From Hyaloperonospora brassicae (lineage: Eukaryota > Oomycota > Peronosporomycetes > Peronosporales > Peronosporaceae), in contig CANTFL010000397.1 in NCBI GenBank assembly GCA_947650285.1, forward strand, positions 1 to 64,000: 64,000 bases of DNA, read 5' to 3'. The stretch's first letter is position 1, and each line of letters starts with the position of its first letter. The notes below the pieces were generated by a model, which did not search any database, was not told the origin of the DNA, and saw only the letters and a list, made by a program, of their open reading frames with translations. Below, one piece after another: positions 21,111-32,250 of this stretch. Made by a program: the position numbers and the translations under genes.

Positions 21111-22346
21111 TCAGTGTGGTGCCGATGCGGACGGATTGTACAGATAGACCTACAGCAGCACAAGTATGTGGATCGTGAGTAGCTCTACTCGCTCCCTCAG
21201 ATATCGCCCGTTACGCAGGAGGTACTCACTTTCGTGCCTTTGTACACGCGCTCGTCAGTGGGTATCCAGCCAGGGATTGAAAACATGTACGTCACGAATC
21301 GGACGTCCAGTCGTCGCGCTTCTTCCAACCTGCGCATGTCAACAGCAGCAGCAGCAGCAGTAGCAACGGTATCAGATACAAAAGCAGTGCTCGACCCGTC
21401 TCGAGACCGTACTTTGGCAAGAGCATTTGAATGCCCTGAAAGCGTCCAGCCAGCCAGATAGCCATCCAGGTAGACAGTCCCATGCAGCCATTCAGCACGA
21501 GACACACAACAAGTAGCACTCGTGAGCGCTCGGGTCACAACGTCTCAGCACGCAATGATCGCAGCTATCTGTCTCTCGTCTTCCGCCTTACTCGTGGCAC
21601 GAGGTACAGGAACATTGCAGTCGCTGTCGTGAGGTCCACCTCCAGTGCATCTCCATGTCGAATGTCCACGAGGTCCTTCACGCCGCGCGCCTGCAGCACC
21701 TCCCACCGCCACCACCACCGCCACCACAACCACATACATATGTACATATACCGTCAGCATCGTCCAGACGGTCATCTCACCTCTTCCCCTGACACGTCAC
21801 GTCTCGTCACCTCAACATGAGCCAGCGCGCGCTTCACCAGCTCCGCATTGTACTCGACGCCTACGCCACTGCAGTGTCAACCAGAAGATGGTCAGTCACA
21901 TGCCGTTAGCCGAACTTCAACAGTCAGCGAAGAGCTCTTCATCGTCGAAACGCTTTCGAGCGATTTCACAACACATAACAACAGCAGCTGACGTTATCGC
22001 AAGTGCCTCAGCAGGTGCCCTACCGAGCGCCCGTCTGTTCCGCTGCGTGCACCAACATCCGCGCATCACCGCAGCCCAAGTCGAAGAGAACGTCAGTGGG
22101 GGAGAGCGCGAGCAGATCCAGTGCGTGGACGAGCACTTGTTCGCCGCTGGGGGTGAACGGTGCGAGTTTTGCATCGGTAGGCGGCGGAAGCGACAACGTC
22201 ATGACCCGACCAGTGAACAAGAGGAAGCGGAGAAGGAGATGGAGATGGACGAGGAGGAAGAGGGGCAAAGAGTCGACGGAAGAAGGAGAAGGTGTGAGGC
22301 AGGTCCGATGAGGTCGGCAGCGAGAGACGCACTGGCTTGTCCACAA
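21111..22346 (-). CDS. SAM-dependent methyltransferase, ATPSCKMT/FAM173-like (six exons)
   Basis: Exons on the minus strand: 22346-22024, 21868-21811, 21699-21592, 21435-21380, 21329-21230 and 21149-21111. All splice as GT-AG in frame to 227 residues. The N-terminal exon has a hydrophobic helix (SLPLFLLVHLHLLLRFLLF), then the SAM-binding motif I VLFDLGCGDARMLVHAA, an acidic post-I strand GVEYNAELV, and DIRHGDALEVDL. FLYLVPRGIQMLLPKYG follows, then FSIPGWIP and a short end VYLYNPSASAPH. This order matches the small membrane-anchored lysine methyltransferases that modify mitochondrial ATP synthase c-subunit or ANT. An ATG at 22202 would give 179 residues without the membrane helix. The fold is well supported; the substrate is inferred. 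Confidence 0.82.
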
Positions 22347-22557
22347 TTGAATATCAACACGAGAGCTTCTTACATGTGGGTATGTGGATGGGTATGTGTG
22401 TCCAATACTACGTCGTCGTTAAACTTGATTTCGTCCACGCAACGATCGCTGACTGGTACATACGCTTCTCCACCTACGTGCACCGACAGTCTTTGAGCGT
22501 TCCTTCGGGCGCTCTGGGGCGGCCCTCGTCCTCGATACGGCCACGCGCATCTGTTGT
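22347..22557. other. Short spacer between methyltransferase and villin
   Basis: The methyltransferase and villin genes run in the same direction. This 211-bp gap must hold the villin 3' end signals and the methyltransferase promoter. No motif stands out. Confidence 0.4.
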
Positions 22558-25500
22558 CTAGAAGAGTCCCGTCTCTTTCTTCTTAGCTTGTTGCTTCCAC
22601 TTGGGCAGCTTGACGAACTCGTCTTTGGTCATGTCCATGACGGTCTGGAACTCGGCGTCCGTGAGGTAGTTCTGTTTGCACACACACACACACACGCAAA
22701 GCACACACACACACACTGGAGTTAGCACTGGACACAGCAACAACACAATGGCGCGATGCAGCAGCTCGAGGAATCGAGACACGTACCTCCTTCACGGTAA
22801 TGTCAATGCCTTCGACACCAGCCTTCAGCTGCTCGTACGAGAACGTCTCACCAGCACAGCCAGTTGCCTTGACAGAAGAGGGTGCAGACGATGTCAGGGG
22901 GGATGCCGAGTTGACCTTTGCCGGGGCCGATGGCGCTTTCGATGATGCCGGAATGGCCTCGGACGATGACGACATGGCATCAAACGTTGTCTGGGTGGTT
23001 TTCGACAAGGTCGGGATAGCGCTAGACGATGCTGAAGCGGCAGTGGACGATGCCGAATTGACGTTAGACGACGTCGGGGTGGAGTTCGACGATGCCGATG
23101 ACGAAGTGGTCTCGATCGATACTGGACCAACCTTCGACGATACCGGAGTGGTCTTGGGCGATACTGGAGTGGTCATAGGCGATGCTGGAGTGATCATGGG
23201 CGATGCTGGAGTGGTCCCAGACGATACCGAAGTGGTCATGGGCGATGCTGGAGTAACCATGGGCGATGCTGGAGTGACCATGGGCGATGCTGGGGTGGTC
23301 TTCGACGATACCGGAGTGGTCTCGGGCGATGCTGGAGTCGTCCTTGAAGCTGAAGACTTCGTAGACGAGTCATGGGTAGACGCTGCCGTCACCGGAGCAG
23401 GCACAGCGGCTTCGTTTTTGCAAATAGTATTGCTGACGGTGACCGCACTGGGCAACTCCTCTGGCGCATTCTTCTCCTTCTCTTCCTTTAGCAGTTTGAG
23501 ACGGGCCTCGTAAGGGTCGAGAAACTCGTTCCTGCTGAAGTACTTGCTGTCCCAGGCCAAGAAGTTGCTCGTGAACATGAGCGGTTCGCTGTTGCAGTGG
23601 ACTGCCACGACGGGTGTGCCCTCGCCACGGCCGTCGCTTTGGACGACGGACAAATACTTTTCGGCAAGTGCCATGGCCTTGCGTCTCTCGGCTTCATTCG
23701 CACCAGCACCGATCCACACGTACAGCGTTGTGTACGTATCCAAGAGAAACACGTCGTCCGTATTGAGGTCATCTTGCGCGAAGTCGACGATCTCGCGTGC
23801 ATCAAAGTACCCGTACGCATTCGAGCACTGGAACAGACGCGGCTCATGGGGCGCCTCGAACGACGACTTCGACTGTGCATACTCGCTCTTTCCATGCAAA
23901 AAGTCCCAGAAATCATCCGACTCGCTTCCCTCTTCAACAACCACAGTCTCGCGCTGTTTCTTTAGTACAGAGGCAATCTTGGACGCTACCTCACGCTCCG
24001 CACCGCTGCATCCAGCACCCTGCCACTCGTAAACCTTGGCAGGAGTCACCAAGACAAAGCAATCGCCTGAAGTGAGGCTCGACGCCTTCTCCTCGACCTG
24101 CGCGGCGAGCGTGTTCTTCGCGCTGGTACCCTTTACGTGGTAGAGCGACACGCCATCCGTATCGTACGAATCTTTGCCCTCACGGTTGGTGAAAGCACTA
24201 CCCTTGCCGCCGGCGTGCACGATCATCGTTCCGTTAAACAATGCACGAAAGTGTCCTGGCTCCTTGCCTTGAGTCACACGGACCTGAACAGGAGTGCCGC
24301 CCAAGCTGTCGTCCAAGAACGTGGCCAGCACAGCCGACCTAGCCTTCTCATCGGTCGACGACGAGCGTCCCTGCCAGAAGTAAATTACTTGCGCAGGCTT
24401 GCCACTCGGGGGCGTCACTACGTCCAGAATGATGTAGCTATCGCCATCGTAAAATTGACCATACTGCTCCTTCGGCACTGCCACCTTCTCCAGGCCTTCG
24501 ATACGCCACACTGTCACCTCATGCTTTCCGTCACCCGTGCTATCCACGCCGATATCCTCCTCAAACTGCCAATCGGCCTTCACCAATGCCTCTACGTCGA
24601 CGGGCTTGTCCTCCTGCATCTTAGCGACCCCCTGGCTTGGCTGGTGACCGAATTCGAGCACCTTGGGCGGAGTCCAAGCTTTGAACAGCACCGTGAACAA
24701 GGGCGTTTCGCCACCTTCGACCACGCGCGTTATAGGCGTGTGCACCGGGCGCCCTTCTTTCTTCAGGTAGTGCTCAGCAACCGTCAAGGCGCTCTTGCGC
24801 TCGCTCCCTGAAGCCCCTTTGCCCACCCATGTGAACACCTCGTTGCCAGTGTCAATCACGAACACGTCCTCAGTCTTCAAGAGGTCCTTTGTGAGCACAC
24901 CCGATGACGGTGTAATATCGTCGACCTGCAGATCGTCGCCCGTCGATTCGCTCACGCGGAGCACACTAGTGTTCTTCTTAACCGCGCTCTCATGGTGCTC
25001 ATCTGACTCTCTCGACCGCGTCACAGTCGTGAAACCACCCAGAGCGGCCCAAAACGCCTCGTTTCTCGGGTCCTCCTCAATGAACTGGACACTTGCGCGG
25101 CCACCACGAGCTTCCCTGGTCTTGCAAACAAACTCCAGCGCCTTGGCTTTTTCCACACGATTGACCTCCTTTCCGGCGAATACGAAAAGCTCGAGCCCAG
25201 CATCCAGCACGTAAGCGTCATCCACGCTCAGAGACGAACTCTGTAGTGGCACTTGCTCAACACGCACGGTGCGGCTTCCCTTGATCCTGTATAGACGATT
25301 CGTGTACTCGTCGCGCTTGACTTCATTGAAGCCACTCGCAACACCTCCTGCAAGGTACTGCAGACCCGTCGTCTTGAAGTACGACAGGAAAAGTGGCTAC
25401 ACACCCAAAGAAGAACACACACATACACGTATATGGAGAGAGGGAGGGACACAGAACGACACTTAGGTACGGCAAACTCGTCAGCACCAGCACTGCAACA

Positions 25501-25919
25501 CACTTACAGATTCATGGCCCTGGCACTCACGGTGCTGGACAGCTACGCCGCCCAGTGCGTCGTCAAGCTCCACGGTCTTGTACGCAGCTACACCGCTCTC
25601 GTCTGCAGACGACGCCTTGCCCAGCCAAAAGTGAAGGTGCCACGTCGGTCCAGCCCTAACAGCCACAGCCGTAGCATAAAGCACACGCATAGAGAGAGAG
25701 AGTGCACCAGTGCATCAGTTCGAAGCTCTAGTGTAGCAGCAAAGTGCTCGCGAAAAACGCCGTCAGCACGTACGTTGTCTTGAGGAATATGTAGCTATCG
25801 CCACTGTAGAGTTTGTGCTGCTCAGCGGCCGGCACAGGCACAGGCTCGAGGTCTTCAATGCGCCAGGCCTCAAGTCCCGCCTTCTTGCCTGCGTTCGTGA
25901 ATGCGCTTTCGATCGCCAT
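22558..25919 (-). CDS. Villin/gelsolin-family actin-binding protein (four exons)
   Basis: Exons 25919-25774, 25655-25508, 25396-22787 and 22671-22558 splice to 1005 residues. Six gelsolin-like repeats fill about residues 1-710. The first shows [10 protein letters not shown] and WHLHFWLGK, repeat 1 ends with [13 protein letters not shown], and later repeats show the [14 protein letters not shown] and [12 protein letters not shown] boxes. A Thr/Ser/Pro repeat linker of about 150-170 residues follows. The C-terminus is a villin headpiece with [19 protein letters not shown] and [17 protein letters not shown]. Gelsolin repeats sever, cap or nucleate actin, and the headpiece binds F-actin, so the protein should bundle actin in a calcium-responsive way. 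The last intron holds a (CA)n tract. Splice joins restore family motifs ([12 protein letters not shown]). Confidence 0.93.
22677..22716. repeat. (CA)n microsatellite in the last villin intron
   Basis: Two CA tracts are separated by GCAAAG, just before the acceptor side of the last intron (reads as TG repeats on the gene strand). An alternative acceptor in the tract is possible but would break the headpiece frame. Confidence 0.8.
22893..23360 (-). repeat. Minisatellite encoding the villin linker
   Basis: On the coding strand this is a degenerate tandem array of about 24-30 bp units, each encoding variants of Thr-Pro-Ala-Ser-Pro-Met ([15 protein letters not shown] and so on). It spans the linker between the sixth gelsolin repeat and the headpiece. 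The array is in frame, so unit gain or loss changes linker length without breaking the protein. Confidence 0.85.
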
Positions 25920-26268
25920 ACCAGTGGTCAGGTGAACGGTCGTGGGGCGGTCGTGGCTTGAAGAGCGACGGTGGGGTCTGCAGTGGGAGTGGGTGGGAGG
26001 CGCCTGGGATGGAGCTGCTCGATTGCGAAATGAGACGTCGGGTGCGGGTGGGGGAAATATCGGGACTTGACTATACTCGCAGATTCGTGATATACTGTCG
26101 CATCTTTTTTTCTCCCTTCAAAGAAATTGCGCGGAAGCTGAGTACGACGTATACACCCACCACCCATCTATACAGATATACCTTGTAACCGGTATGGTTG
26201 AGGTGGCGTTCGTGTATATCGATATGACATAATCGATGGGGGGAGGGGCAACTTTGTACATTGATATG

Positions 26269-26330
26269 TTGGTACGCTTGTATGTTGGTACGCTTGTATG
26301 TTGGTACGCTTGTATGTATGTGTGTGTGTG
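26269..26330. repeat. 16-bp tandem repeat, three copies, then (TG)n
   Basis: The unit TTGGTACGCTTGTATG occurs three times without change (26269-26284, 26285-26300, 26301-26316) and runs into TATGTGTGTGTG. Confidence 0.9.
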
Positions 26331-26984
26331 TGGTGACGCTGCGTGAGTGACGTTTCGCATTTTTAGAACGACGGTCATGCACGACGTGTGCAATGGTAGT
26401 GTCGCCACTGCATCGCTGATTTTTTTTCGTTCACGAGTCCACTTGATCAGTGTAAAGGGGACTGTAGGAGCGAGTGCGGTCCCACGTGGACTACAATTTG
26501 TCTGCAGTAACAACTGTACAACGATAGCCGATATTCAGCGTCATCGCCTCATTACTTGCAGTGGCGAAGTGACGGCACAAGTGACATCTCGTAGCTTTTG
26601 CAAGGAACGAGCGCATGAGTTGCTGTCGTGCCATTGGACGTTTTGCAAAACTACAGAAAGTCGTCGAATGCAGCACAGAACAGACTGTCTTCGTCATACT
26701 GTCGATACAGTACGGCTATACGCACACATATCGACGGCGTCGACGTACTGCACGATTGTACGAGGCAACAAAGTGGCTGTAAAAACTGTCGATTGCTTGT
26801 TAAGGCTGATCATACCGCCTCGCGAAACTGCATTGCTATGCAGGAGTGTCGCTTATGCTGCAACGAAGGCGACCAAGTCGCGCAGATAAGCACTCGTGCG
26901 AGTCGGTTTTTGACCAGTGCGGTCATCGCGACCGCATCGTCCCCATGTCGCCCAACAAGTCACACGCACTGGCACGACTGCCGT

Positions 26985-27125
26985 CGAGTGCTGCACATAA
27001 ACTGTGCCGCAACGTGACACACCCACATCGGACGCCGCCTCCGTCGAGGTGCTGCACATAAACTTGGCACGAAATGAGCCGCGCGTCACGACGCCACCTC
27101 AATTAAGGTACCGCACATAATTTAC
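26985..27125 (+). promoter_or_regulatory. About 60-bp direct repeats upstream of malic enzyme
   Basis: The core CTGCACATAA recurs at 26991 and 27052 and, as CCGCACATAA, at 27111, spaced 61 and 59 bp apart. A second shared block ACGCCRCCTC precedes the second and third cores. The array ends about 35-65 bp before the malic enzyme ATG, so it probably lies in the promoter or 5' UTR. A regulatory role is inferred from position only. Confidence 0.5.
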
Positions 27126-27157
27126 AACACGACACTCGGCGCTCCACCTCTTGGCTC

Positions 27158-29279
27158 TTGCGCGTCATACCGCGACGCGTCAACAGTATGTTGGCACGGC
27201 AACTACTTGCCCCACAGCGCACGTTCCGGTCGGTGGCGTTGCGTGCGTCCACGTCGATTCACGCACGATTTCTTTCTGCGCCCGTGTTCCCCGAGGACCA
27301 TGAGGAGGACGAGGAGGTCATGAGTGGCGGCGAGCCTTCGGGTTCCGAGTACGACACGCTTGACACGTATTTGATGACGCTGAAGAAGTACAACCCGCCG
27401 ATCAAGACGGGTCTGAAAGGTCTGAACCTCGTGCACGACCCGCTGTACAACAAGGGCACGGGGTTCCCTCACGTCGAACGGGATCGGCTCGGTACGTCGA
27501 TACATATGACCCCAACTGCCGATACGTTGCTCTTCTTCTTCTTCTTCCTTTGTGCTTGGACTGACGCGAGACATGTGGTGTGGTGTGCGCTTGTGCTGTG
27601 CTGCTGACAGGTTTACGAGGTCTGGTGCCGCCGCGTCGACTGACGGTGAAAGCGCAGCTGACGAAGCTGTACGACACGTTTTCGCACGAGAAGGACGCGC
27701 TGAGCAAGAGCCGCTTCCTCACGGATTTGCACGACCGTAACGAGACGCTCTTCTTTCGCCTCCTGATCAAGCACATGAAGGAGATGGGTGGGTGCTGCTG
27801 TTTTGTTTAACTCGTGCTATGTGATGGCGTGACGCGCTCGCTTGAACGACAAGGCTGCGGACTGACGCGGCATTGTGCTGATATGTGATGCCACGTTCAG
27901 CCCCTGTTGTTTACACCCCGACGGTCGGCCTGGTGTGCCAAAAGTTCGGCCACTTGTTTCGCCGCCCACGTGGGATGTTCTTCAGCACGCGCGATCGCGG
28001 CCAGTTCGGCGCGATGGTGCACAACTGGCCGGCGGATGACGTGGAGGTGATTGTTGTCACGGATGGCAGTCGTATCTTGGGGCTCGGTGACCTTGGTGCG
28101 AACGGCATGGGTATCCCCATCGGGAAGCTGGCACTGTACACTGCTGCTGGTGGCATTGATCCACGCAAGGTGCTGCCAGTGATGCTCGACACGGGCACGA
28201 ACAACCAGAAACTACTTGAGGATCCGTACTACCTTGGTGTGCAGCAGCCGCGTCTTACGGGTGAGGCTTTCTGGTCCATGGTGGATGAGTTCATGCGTGC
28301 TGTGCGTCACCGATGGCCCAAGGTGCTGGTGCAGTTTGAGGACTTCTCAAGCGAGCACGCTGCAGACGTGCTGAATGCGTACCGTCTCAAGCAGCTGTGC
28401 TTTAACGATGATATCCAAGGAACGGGCGCGACGGTGCTAGCTGGTGCTTTGAGCGCCTGCGAGCGTGTGCAGATTCCGTTGAAAGACCAGCGCATCGTGA
28501 TACTTGGTGCCGGAAGCGCAGGACTCGGTGTGGCCACTACTCTGCTCCAGGGTATGCTGCGTGAAGGTATGACGACAGAAGAAGCTCGCCAGCACTTTTA
28601 CATTCTCGACCAGTATGGACTGCTTGGCGAGTCTCGAGAGATGCTGAACTCGGGTCAGCAGTTCTTTTCGCGCAGCGACATTGCAGACAAGACGAGCCTC
28701 GTAGACGTGATCAAGCAGGCGAAACCCACGATGCTCATGGGTCTAAGTGCCGCTGCAGGTGCGTTTTCGCAAGAGGCTGTCAAAGAAATGGCGAAGCACA
28801 CGAAGCAACCGATCGTGTTCCCGCTGTCGAACCCCACCTCCGTGGCAGAGTGCACAGCTGAGCAAGCGTACGAGTGGACCAAGGGCAAGTGTGTGTTTGC
28901 CAGTGGCAGTCCGTTTCCGCCCGTCATGTACAATGGCGTGCAGCACGTCATCAGCCAGTGCAACAACATGTTCATCTTCCCGGGAGTGGGCCTTGCCGCG
29001 TCAGTGATCCAAGCGACCCGTGTGACGGACGGCATGCTCTACTCTGCTGCGAAGGCGTTATCGCAGTGCATGACACCAGAAGAGATTGCAAGTGGGCAGG
29101 TGTTCCCTTCTGTGGAGAACATCCGCGACGTGTCGCTCAAGGTGGCCACGGCTGTCTGCGAGACTGCCCTGGAGGAAGATGTTGCCGGTCTCCGGCCGAC
29201 GATCCGCCGTGGTGCAACGCTAGAAGACTTTGTCGCTTCCAAGATGTACTACCCGACGTACCATGCGCTGGTCGAGTAA
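27158..29279 (+). CDS. Malic enzyme, probably mitochondrial (three exons)
   Basis: Exons 27158-27491, 27611-27787 and 27901-29279, with introns of 119 and 113 bp, give 629 residues. The ATG at 27188 (MLARQLLAPQRTFRSVALRAS) would give 619 and looks like a clean mitochondrial presequence. The enzyme decarboxylates malate to pyruvate with NAD(P)+. Visible signatures are APVVYTPTVG (catalytic Tyr region), GLGDLGANGMGIPIGKLALY, the metal-site region FEDFSS and CFNDDIQGTGA, the dinucleotide fold ILGAGSAGLGVA, and FPLSNPTS followed by FASGSPF. Length is normal for eukaryotic malic enzymes. I cannot decide NAD or NADP preference. It is convergent with the ApaG gene. Confidence 0.95.
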
Positions 29280-29680
29280 GCGGGTTGGAATTGGTTGACC
29301 GCATGGCGAGGCATATTTGGAGTGAGCAATAAGCGCATCGTCGGTATCTGTTCATATCCGAGGATGCATGCTGTTCGAGGTTAAGAGAGAGATGCAGTGT
29401 TACATGTACAAACGCCTTATTCATCTGTCATAAGGGCCTCGTTGCGTTAGCCGCAGACAGCGTCTCGTTGATTGTACGCAACAGTAGACTCTGTGCCAAC
29501 ATGTGCACACTTCTCTGATGGACCAGTACAGCACTCGAGGTTTTGCGAGATCGAAAAGTCTACCACATATCGGCAATCGATCGTACACGCTCGCGTGACG
29601 TTGCTACTGGCGCATTCCTTTGCAGCACATTAGCAACGAGCGCATGAGACGTCGCGCGTACGTATCGACGAGTGCCGAGC
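29280..29680. other. Convergent 3' spacer
   Basis: 401 bp between the malic enzyme stop and the ApaG-gene stop. It contains no supported gene. It should hold both termination regions. Confidence 0.5.
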
Positions 29681-30943
29681 TCACCTTTCGCTACGCATGG
29701 GCGAGGCAAGTAGAGCAAACTTTGAGACCAGCGCGTCAAAAGGCTTTCCGTCGTCGCCCTCTCCAGCGTCTTCCAAAGTGCGCAAAGCATGCAGACAGCC
29801 GGTCACGGATCCTCGCGGGGCGTCAATGTCAACTCCACTCGCGTACTCGAACGTCTGCCCTGGTGCTAGCAACGGCGTGGCCCCCACGATTCCTGGCGAA
29901 TGCCGCGGCAGCGCAACCCGCTGACCCTTTTCGCTCTCAAACGTATATTGGCGTCCCAAGATCTGAACCGAGGACTTCTCGTCTGGATCAAAACAACGTT
30001 GACATGAGGAAAAACACACGTCGTGAGCACAGGCGCAACAACTGAAGCCCTCGAATCTAGCACAATCTGAACCATTCTCACTTTCATTGGTGATGGTGAT
30101 CCGGTACGTAAAGCGGTAAGTGTCCGACGCCGGGTTGCTGTGACTCTCCACATACGTGCTCGTCGCTTCGATGCGGACGCCACCGGTGACTGTCACTGCA
30201 GCACCACATCGAAAACAACAACAGCAGTGACGACAGCAGCAACGCCGACACGTCAGGATACCGAAGAAAACAAGCTGCCGATACCATCACTCATAAGCCT
30301 CCAGTGCGTCGTACCACTAGAGCAGTGTGCGAGAAACAGCTGGTCGGCCAGTTCACTCAATGCCCTGCAACACAGGGTCCACCGCCGCGCACACAACAAC
30401 ACACAACAAAGTCAACTCATCTCTTCCTTTCTTCGTCTACAACACAGCCATCGCCTCCTTGTTACAGGCTCTCCGTACTTGATAGCATCGTCCACTTTTG
30501 CACTTGCAGCCTATCAACACCCGTTGAACGCAATCACAAAACGAAGTAAACGAGAGAGAGAGCGACCTCTCGTCGTGAGCTCTTTTCCTCGATCCGCGTC
30601 CCCCTCTCTTCAGTTCAGCACGTTCGATACATACCTCAGCATCCCGAAGATGCACATTCTCTCGAAACGCCAACCGAATGCTCTGTCGCAGGTCCACAGT
30701 ACGCGGTCTAATGAAGAACCCGTCGTCCCGCAGCTGCTGATACTGCGCGAGCGACTTGAACACCACTGCGTCCGAACCGTGTACCATCTGCTCGTACTTT
30801 ACCAGTGGCTCGACATACCCGCCAGTTCCCCATTGCTCGAGCTGAAGCTGCCGTCGAATGTTCACGTGCGGCGTGCGCTGCAGTTCGCGCGCGTCGCGTA
30901 GGAGACACCGGTAGATCGCGCGAACAAGAGTCGACGACGGCAT
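29681..30943 (-). CDS. ApaG-domain protein with LYR-like N-terminus (five exons)
   Basis: Exons 30943-30635, 30510-30479, 30364-30315, 30195-30082 and 29982-29681 join by GT-AG introns to 268 residues. An in-frame ATG at 31009 is possible. The N-terminus (TLVRAIYRCLLRDARELQ) resembles the LYR helix of mitochondrial assembly factors. The helical middle reads AASAKVDDAIK, then LADQLFLAHCSS. The C-terminal half is an ApaG/DUF525 beta domain: VTGGVRIEATSTYV, YRITITNENE, SVQILGRQYTFESE, GIVGATPLLAPGQTFEYASG and GSVTGCLHAL. ApaG domains occur in bacterial ApaG, FBXO3 and PDIP38. The target is unknown. The joins restore ApaG strand order, so the model is well supported. Confidence 0.82.
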
Positions 30944-31151
30944 GCGGCAGTGGTAAATGGTGTGCGGTACACGCATCATACACGGAGTGTACACGACCAC
31001 TCCACCCACACTTGGTTCGTTGCGTTACTTCAGACACGGAAAAGGGGAGCGGGTATTTTATTTTAGACTTCGTTTTTCCTGACGGCGCAAGATTTCGCGT
31101 CCGTCGCTGGTGGAGTCGACCGCTGCAAGAAAAACGAAAGCAAGCGCAGAC
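30944..31151. promoter_or_regulatory. Bidirectional promoter region between the ApaG gene and RPN8
   Basis: Only 208 bp separate the two divergent ATGs, so the core promoters must share this stretch. No TATA box or clear oomycete initiator could be fixed by eye. Confidence 0.4.
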
Positions 31152-32250
31152 ATGACCGAGGCAGTGTCGACGACGGCAGCCGCAGTGGCGATGCCGAGCA
31201 AGATGCAGCTACCAGAAGAGGTCGTGACGCACCCACTCGTGCTCCTGAGCATCGTGGACCATTACAACCGCGTGGCGCGCGACACGAGCAAGCGCGTGGT
31301 GGGCGTGCTCCTGGGCTCGACGTTCCACGGCAAGTGCGACATTACCAATTCGTTCGCCGTGCCTTTTGACGAGGACCTGCGGAACCCGGGGATCTGGTAC
31401 CTCGACCACGACTTTCTCGAGAACATGTCGCTCATGTTCAAGAAGATCAACGCGAAGGAGCGCATCGTGGGCTTTTACAGCTCGGGCCCTAAGATCCGGA
31501 AAGCCGACTTGGACATTGACGACCTCTTTCGTCGGTACTGTCCGAACCCAGTGCTCGTGATCTGTGACGTGCGCTCGAACGTCGAGGGGCTGCCAACAAC
31601 AGCCTACGGCTCGGTCGAAGAAGTCGAAGAGGACGGGAAAGCAATCAAGCGCGTGTTTAAGCACATCAAGTCGACCGTGGGGGCCTATGAAGCCGAAGAA
31701 GTTGGGGTCGAGCACTTGTTGCGCGACATTAATGACCCGTCGGTGAGCTCGTTGGCTGGACAAGTGAAGCACAAGATGACGGCATTGAGCGGGTTGAAAG
31801 AGCGACTTGAGGAGATGAAGACGTATCTCGAGAATGTCGTAGCGGGCCGTCTGCCGCCGAATTACCAGATCATTTACAACATGCAGACCATCTTCAACCT
31901 GCTGCCGAATCTGAACGTGGACGAGCTCGTGCGGTCCATGTTTGTAAAGACCAACGACATGCATTTCGTACGTGGACGCGTGCTTGCTGGTATCTCGCTG
32001 TGTCGGGGTGTGACGGAAAGAGGTGTTGACATGCTTCCATCGTTGTTGTTGTTGTCACTGACTGCTGCTTCAGGTGATCTACTTGTCCTCGCTCATTCGC
32101 TGCACGATCGCGCTGCATAATCTTGTGAACAACAAGATCAAGTACAAAGAGTCGGAGGAGGTAAGCTGCTCGGAGAGGAAGGACGAGAAAAAGGAGACTG
32201 CTGCAATGGACAAGGCAGCCAAGGACAAGCCAAGCGAAAAGGCTTCTTGA
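31152..32250 (+). CDS. 26S proteasome regulatory subunit RPN8 (PSMD7)
   Basis: Exons 31152-31967 and 32074-32250, with a 106-bp GT-AG intron, give 330 residues, close to human PSMD7. The start MTEAVSTTAA is the first ATG; upstream frame extension has only a GTG. The MPN domain (about residues 20-150) begins THPLVLLSIVDHYNRVA and includes RVVGVLLGS and ERIVGFYSSGPKIRKADL. The His-x-His metal ligands of active MPN+ enzymes are replaced by Ser-Ser, as expected for the inactive partner RPN8. EEVGVEHLLRDI and the helical C-terminus follow, with VIYLSSLIRCTIALHNLVNN and a charged Lys/Glu tail. It pairs with RPN11 in the proteasome lid. It is divergent from the ApaG gene. Confidence 0.95.

Larger units (their letters stand above)
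25920..27157. other. Divergent intergenic region, villin / malic enzyme
   Basis: This holds the promoters of villin (-) and malic enzyme (+). It contains a 16-bp tandem repeat at 26269-26316 and a roughly 60-bp tandem repeat at 26985-27120, both listed separately. Plus frame 26347-26889 is open for 180 codons but has no recognisable features. Confidence 0.5.

Noticed and set aside
22800..23513. 237-codon plus-strand frame with GDAGV/DDTGV repeats
   Set aside because: It is the complement of the villin linker minisatellite; the minus strand holds the gelsolin and headpiece domains.
27885..27900. Upstream ATG extending the last malic enzyme exon (MMPRSAPVV)
   Set aside because: It lies in the intron. 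The AG at 27899-27900 restores the catalytic YTPTVG region in frame with exon 2.
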